This document shows, in pieces, positions 6,623 to 9,324 of a stretch of DNA of 9,324 bases. The DNA comes from Mesoaciditogaceae bacterium (lineage in GTDB: Bacteria > Thermotogota > Thermotogae > Mesoaciditogales > Mesoaciditogaceae). Position 1 is the first letter of the stretch; each line of letters begins with the position of its first letter. The stretch is taken from NCBI GenBank assembly GCA_015486145.1, contig WFSH01000253.1:1-9324 (forward strand), read 5' to 3'. The notes beneath the pieces were generated by a model. That model was not told the DNA's origin, ran no database searches, and worked only from the letters and a program-made list of their open reading frames with translations. Made by a program: the position numbers and the translations under genes.

Positions 6623-6696
6623 AATTAGTCAGATATGCAAATTGGGGTCTTGTAAATCTTAGATTTTTACCCTTGTAACATAATGACCGACTAATT
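6623..6696. repeat. Nested inverted repeat, possible structured element
   Basis: AATTAGTC (6623-6630) pairs with GACTAATT (6689-6696). Inside it GGGT (6645-6648) pairs with ACCC (6669-6672), and AAATC (6654-6658) pairs with GATTT (6662-6666) around a TTA loop. No T run follows on either strand, so it is not a simple terminator. It could be a non-coding RNA fold or a relic of a small mobile repeat; I do not recognise a known family. Confidence 0.3.
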
Positions 6697-6719
6697 GAAA
6701 AAACTCCCAGTCGCTTTTG

Positions 6720-6728
6720 TGATACAAT
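6720..6728 (+). promoter_or_regulatory. Candidate extended -10 promoter for the antiporter gene
   Basis: TGATACAAT is a TGn extended -10 with hexamer TACAAT (5 of 6) at 6723-6728. There is no good -35 at the normal distance; TTGAAA at 6695-6700 is 22 bases away. Use of this site would give a leader of about 115 bases. The left arm of a 7-base inverted repeat, GTGATAC (6719-6725) with GTATCAC (6780-6786), overlaps it and could be a regulator site. Confidence 0.35.
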
Positions 6729-6834
6729 GAGCTGGTATTGGGTATTACATTCGAATTTTGGTAGGGGAAGTCACCTTTGGTATCACCTGTTTACAAAAAA
6801 TGTGTATGCATGGCATCAACATATATTTGAGGTC

Positions 6835-6843
6835 GAGGAGTGA
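6835..6843 (+). promoter_or_regulatory. Ribosome binding site that fixes the antiporter start
   Basis: GAGGAGTGA precedes the ATG at 6850 with 9 bases between GAGGAG and the start. An ATG at 6846 lies nearer but is out of frame with the antiporter, so this site and the frame together select 6850. Confidence 0.7.
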
Positions 6844-6849
6844 TAATGC

Positions 6850-8139
6850 ATGTCGAATATCGATGTTTTCTCACTAAATTTGGCGGTTGTTTTCATAATA
6901 GGGCTGTTGACTTATCTTTTCAGTGAAAAAACCAACATTTCTTCCATCTCTATTCTCGTGATACTTGGAATGGTCGTTGGTCCGTTTTTGGGTGTCGTTG
7001 ACAGAAATATTGCTCAAAAATTGTTTGATTATGTAAGGGTCTTTGGACTGGTGATAATTCTGTTTGCCGAAGGACACAACCTAAAGTGGGAGATATTAAG
7101 AAAAAGGCTCGGAGTTATAGGAATTTTAGACACTGTGGGTCTTTTTATAACTGCCATCATTGCTGGAATGTTTTTCTCGATTTTCTTTCACGCACCTTTC
7201 TTGATAGGATTTTTGTTTGGTGCAATAATCAGTGCAACCGATCCTGCAACTTTGATTCCACTCTTTAGGCAAAACAAAGTGGATGAGGAAATGAGGACCA
7301 TAATAGTAACTGAATCCATATTCAACGATCCTTTGGGAATAGTTTTAACAGCTGTGGCGGTCGCTTTGGTGGTACCGCAGGCTCCAACTGCAAAATTTGT
7401 TGAGGGAATAGCAAGATACACCACGCTTTATCCAGCCGCCGTTATTTTCTTCTTTTACGAAGTTGGTGTTTCTATCGCGATTGGGCTCGCACTCGGCATT
7501 ATAGGTTATTGGTTGATGAGAAAATTAAAACTTCAGTCGTACGCGGAACTTTTCTCCATCATGATGGCGTTTGGAGGTTTTGCCATTGGTGAATGGGCTC
7601 AAGCTTCGGGTTTCCTTGTGGCAACAGTTATGGGAATTGTTTTTGGAAATCATGAAATATTTTTCAAAAGACGCAATGAAAAGGTTTCAAACGTTGTACA
7701 GTCTGAGCTTCACTTTAACGAGATTCTTTCTGATTTTGCCACCATATTCATATTCACACTTCTCGGAGCGAGTTTGTCGATGAGCTCTTTGAATAACACG
7801 ACGTGGGTGGTGTTCTCGATAATTATAGCTGGTTTGATAATATTCGTAGCGAGGCCCATTGCGGGATTGACCATTCTTCCCTCTAAAGACATAAGTTGGA
7901 GGGAATATTTGTTCATATCATTTGAAGGGCCACGTGGTGTTGTTCCATCAGCATTGGCCGGATTGCCGCTTAGTTTGGGAATGACGTATCACAATTCGCA
8001 GCTCATACATTGGGGTGAGATCATATTAACCGCAACTGTAATGACCGTGCTTGTTACAGTCATAGTTGAAACGTTATGGGTAAGAAAGATGAACAAAGCT
8101 CTACTTTTAAGGGGAAGAAAGTTAGAAAGTTCTAAGTAA
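6850..8139 (+). CDS. Na+/H+ antiporter, CPA1/NhaP family
   Basis: An inner-membrane antiporter of 429 residues with about 12 hydrophobic segments, exchanging Na+ (or K+/Li+) for protons to control internal pH and sodium. Family marks are the unwound-helix motif SATDPATL with Thr130-Asp131-Pro132, the ion-binding TESIFNDPLGIVL with Asn159-Asp160 (the ND pair of electroneutral CPA1 exchangers rather than the DD pair of NhaA/CPA2), and FEGPRGVVPSALAG with Arg362, a form close to archaeal NhaP-type exchangers. Residues 268-295 (FFKRRNEKVSNVVQSE and on) form a charged cytoplasmic loop, and the tail after about 411 is short and basic, with no RCK/TrkA-C regulatory domain. The start is set by GAGGAG 9 bases upstream. 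The gene stands alone, converging on the NuoF-like gene across a shared hairpin. Family call is firm; ion preference is not readable. Confidence 0.93.
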   Translation: MSNIDVFSLNLAVVFIIGLLTYLFSEKTNISSISILVILGMVVGPFLGVVDRNIAQKLFDYVRVFGLVIILFAEGHNLKWEILRKRLGVIGILDTVGLFITAIIAGMFFSIFFHAPFLIGFLFGAIISATDPATLIPLFRQNKVDEEMRTIIVTESIFNDPLGIVLTAVAVALVVPQAPTAKFVEGIARYTTLYPAAVIFFFYEVGVSIAIGLALGIIGYWLMRKLKLQSYAELFSIMMAFGGFAIGEWAQASGFLVATVMGIVFGNHEIFFKRRNEKVSNVVQSELHFNEILSDFATIFIFTLLGASLSMSSLNNTTWVVFSIIIAGLIIFVARPIAGLTILPSKDISWREYLFISFEGPRGVVPSALAGLPLSLGMTYHNSQLIHWGEIILTATVMTVLVTVIVETLWVRKMNKALLLRGRKLESSK

Positions 8140-8144
8140 ACCAC

Positions 8145-8171
8145 GTGGGGACGATCGTTGATCGCCCCCAC
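8145..8171. terminator. Hairpin between convergent genes, probable bidirectional terminator
   Basis: GTGGGGACGATC (8145-8156), loop GTT, GATCGCCCCCAC (8160-8171) form a 12-base-pair stem with one A/C mismatch. It begins 5 bases after the antiporter stop and ends 13 bases before the NuoF-like stop. The plus-side trailer ATCATCTTTAAATTT has only short T stretches, and the minus side has none, so intrinsic termination may be weak. The arm design resembles the REP-like repeats at 6352-6441, so it may be a repeat taken over as a terminator. Confidence 0.6.
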
Positions 8172-8184
8172 ATCATCTTTAAAT

Positions 8185-9324
8185 TTATCGTATCTTTGCC
8201 TTTTTAACTTGAGGTTTTTCAAATTCACACACGCCAACCGGACATTCTTTTGCTCCAATGTGAGACGTGAATTCATCCTTAAAATTTTCGTAAATGCTGG
8301 ATAGCGGAAGCCCTATAGATTGCCCCAGTGGGCAAAAAGCCGTATCCACTATCCTTTGAGATATTTCTTGAATTTGTTCGAGTTGTTCCATTTTCCCTCT
8401 TCCTTTGGAAATATCATCCAACATTTTGTAGATCATTCGTGTTCCTTCGCGGCACGGTGTGCATTTTCCACAAGACTCGTGCATATAAAATTTTGCCACT
8501 TTTTTGGCCAAATCCACCGCACAATTCGTGTCGTCTATGACAAGTATTGCACCTGATCCAAGCGAAACCCCATCTTTGATAGACTCGTAACTCATTGGAA
8601 TGTCAAGTTTGTCAGATTTCACAAAAGTTCCAGCTGTCCCACCAGTTTGAACCGCTTTCAATTTTCTTCCATTTGCAACGCCACCACCAAATCCGTACAG
8701 GATCTCTCTCAGAGTTGTTCCCATTTCAAGTTCTACAACGCCACGATTTACCACATTTCCAACCAGCGAGAAGACCTTTGTGCCCGGCGATTTTTCCGTT
8801 CCATAATTTCTAAAAGCCTTTGCACCGTTTAGAATTATCCAAGGAATATTTGCCAAAGTTTCCACGTTGTTTATGAGTGTTGGTTTACCAAATAAACCGT
8901 ATTCGGTGGGATATGGTGGTTTCATTCTTGGGCGTCCCGGTTTTCCCTCGAGTGATTCCATTAAAGCGGTTTCATCTCCAACGACATAGGCACCTGCTCC
9001 GGGTCTTACAGAAATTTTGAAAGAAAACCCGCTCCCCAATATGTTCTCTCCGAGTAAGCCAACTTTTTCAGCGGTTTCAATTGCCTTTTGTACCCTTTCG
9101 ATCGATTCGTAGTACTCTCCTCTAATGTATATGTATCCGGTATCGGAACCTATAGAATAGCCGGCGATCGTCATGGCTTCCAAAATAGAATATGGATCTC
9201 CCTCAAGGATCAACCTATCTTTAAACGTTCCGGGTTCACCTTCATCGGCATTGCATAAAACGTATTTCTTCTCACTTTTAGATTTTCTCGTCATTTCCCA
9301 TTTTAACCCCGTTGGGAATCCCGC
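8185..9324 (-). CDS. nuoF: NuoF/HydB-like NADH-binding flavo-iron-sulfur subunit (5' end outside window)
   Basis: The frame runs past the ATG at 9294 to the window edge: the codons at 9295-9324 read AGFPTGLKWE, part of the FMN-binding motif of NuoF, so that ATG is internal and the gene is cut. The visible 379 residues hold the NADH/FMN site (CNADEGEPGTFKDR), GAGAYVVGDETALMESLEG (Val and Asp replace the usual Cys and Glu of CGEET), the SLBB-type region, and the N3 [4Fe-4S] cluster ligands SCGKCTPC (codons at about 8472-8452) plus the Cys of FCPLG (8334). The family oxidises NADH through FMN and passes electrons to Fe-S centres in complex I, NAD-dependent or bifurcating hydrogenases, or formate dehydrogenases. 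CPVGVC near the end is typical of HydB-type proteins, but these continue into a two-cluster ferredoxin domain. Here the protein stops about 13 residues later, after a basic tail (KKAKIR). Partner genes lie outside the window. Confidence 0.92.
   Translation of the reverse strand, partial: AGFPTGLKWEMTRKSKSEKKYVLCNADEGEPGTFKDRLILEGDPYSILEAMTIAGYSIGSDTGYIYIRGEYYESIERVQKAIETAEKVGLLGENILGSGFSFKISVRPGAGAYVVGDETALMESLEGKPGRPRMKPPYPTEYGLFGKPTLINNVETLANIPWIILNGAKAFRNYGTEKSPGTKVFSLVGNVVNRGVVELEMGTTLREILYGFGGGVANGRKLKAVQTGGTAGTFVKSDKLDIPMSYESIKDGVSLGSGAILVIDDTNCAVDLAKKVAKFYMHESCGKCTPCREGTRMIYKMLDDISKGRGKMEQLEQIQEISQRIVDTAFCPLGQSIGLPLSSIYENFKDEFTSHIGAKECPVGVCEFEKPQVKKAKIR

Larger units (their letters stand above)
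6153..6849. other. Gene-free intergenic region between divergent transporter and antiporter genes
   Basis: About 700 bases separate the divergent permease and antiporter starts. I see no credible gene. The only open frame of note (6338-6589, plus) runs through two palindromic repeats and has no protein-like character beyond them. Contents, left to right: a 7-base inverted repeat next to a minus-strand promoter candidate (6278-6322), two REP-like palindromes (6352-6441), a nested pair of 7-base inverted repeats (6472-6567), a longer nested inverted repeat (6623-6696), an extended -10 candidate (6720-6728), and the antiporter ribosome binding site (6835-6843). Confidence 0.7.

Noticed and set aside
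6729..6849. Possible riboswitch in the antiporter leader (a GGTAGGGGAAG stretch recalls manganese-type elements)
   Set aside because: The rest of the yybP-ykoY consensus is absent, and I see no match to the sodium, lithium or c-di-AMP riboswitch cores.

Overview
The window looks like a chromosomal stretch from an anaerobic, fermentative, diderm bacterium. The most likely source is the phylum Thermotogota, because a single-POTRA Omp85 outer-membrane protein, a UgpB-type ABC uptake system without its own ATPase, and a HydB/NuoF-like flavoprotein subunit occur together in fairly AT-rich DNA. This placement is inferred from gene content only; no rRNA or other phylogenetic marker is present, and I do not name a genus.

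Layout, left to right. (1) 99-1851, plus strand: a nitrilase-superfamily amidohydrolase followed by an alpha/beta hydrolase that overlaps it by 20 bases, probably one operon. (2) 1875-6152, minus strand: a four-gene operon read right to left, with a UgpA/MalF-like permease, a UgpE/MalG-like permease, a UgpB-like solute-binding protein and a one-POTRA Omp85-family beta-barrel protein. The two permease genes overlap by 8 bases, and the binding-protein and Omp85 genes overlap by 4 bases (ATGA). A nested hairpin fills the 60-base gap between the second permease and the binding protein. No ATPase gene is present. (3) 6153-6849: about 700 bases without a credible gene. It holds a candidate promoter/operator for the transporter operon, two REP-like palindromes in tandem, other inverted repeats, and a candidate promoter for the next gene. 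(4) 6850-8139, plus strand: a CPA1/NhaP-type Na+/H+ antiporter. (5) 8145-8171: a 12-base-pair hairpin between convergent genes, probably a shared terminator and similar in design to the palindromes in region 3. (6) 8185-9324, minus strand: a NuoF/HydB-like NADH-binding flavo-iron-sulfur subunit, cut by the right edge of the window.

How the genes work together: the transporter operon would bring a solute (glycerol phosphate, a glycerophosphodiester or an oligosaccharide) across the inner membrane. The coupled Omp85 protein adds an outer-membrane component that such operons do not normally carry, and this is the most unusual point in the window. The antiporter (ion homeostasis) and the NuoF/HydB subunit (NADH-linked electron transfer, often to hydrogenase) are separate units.
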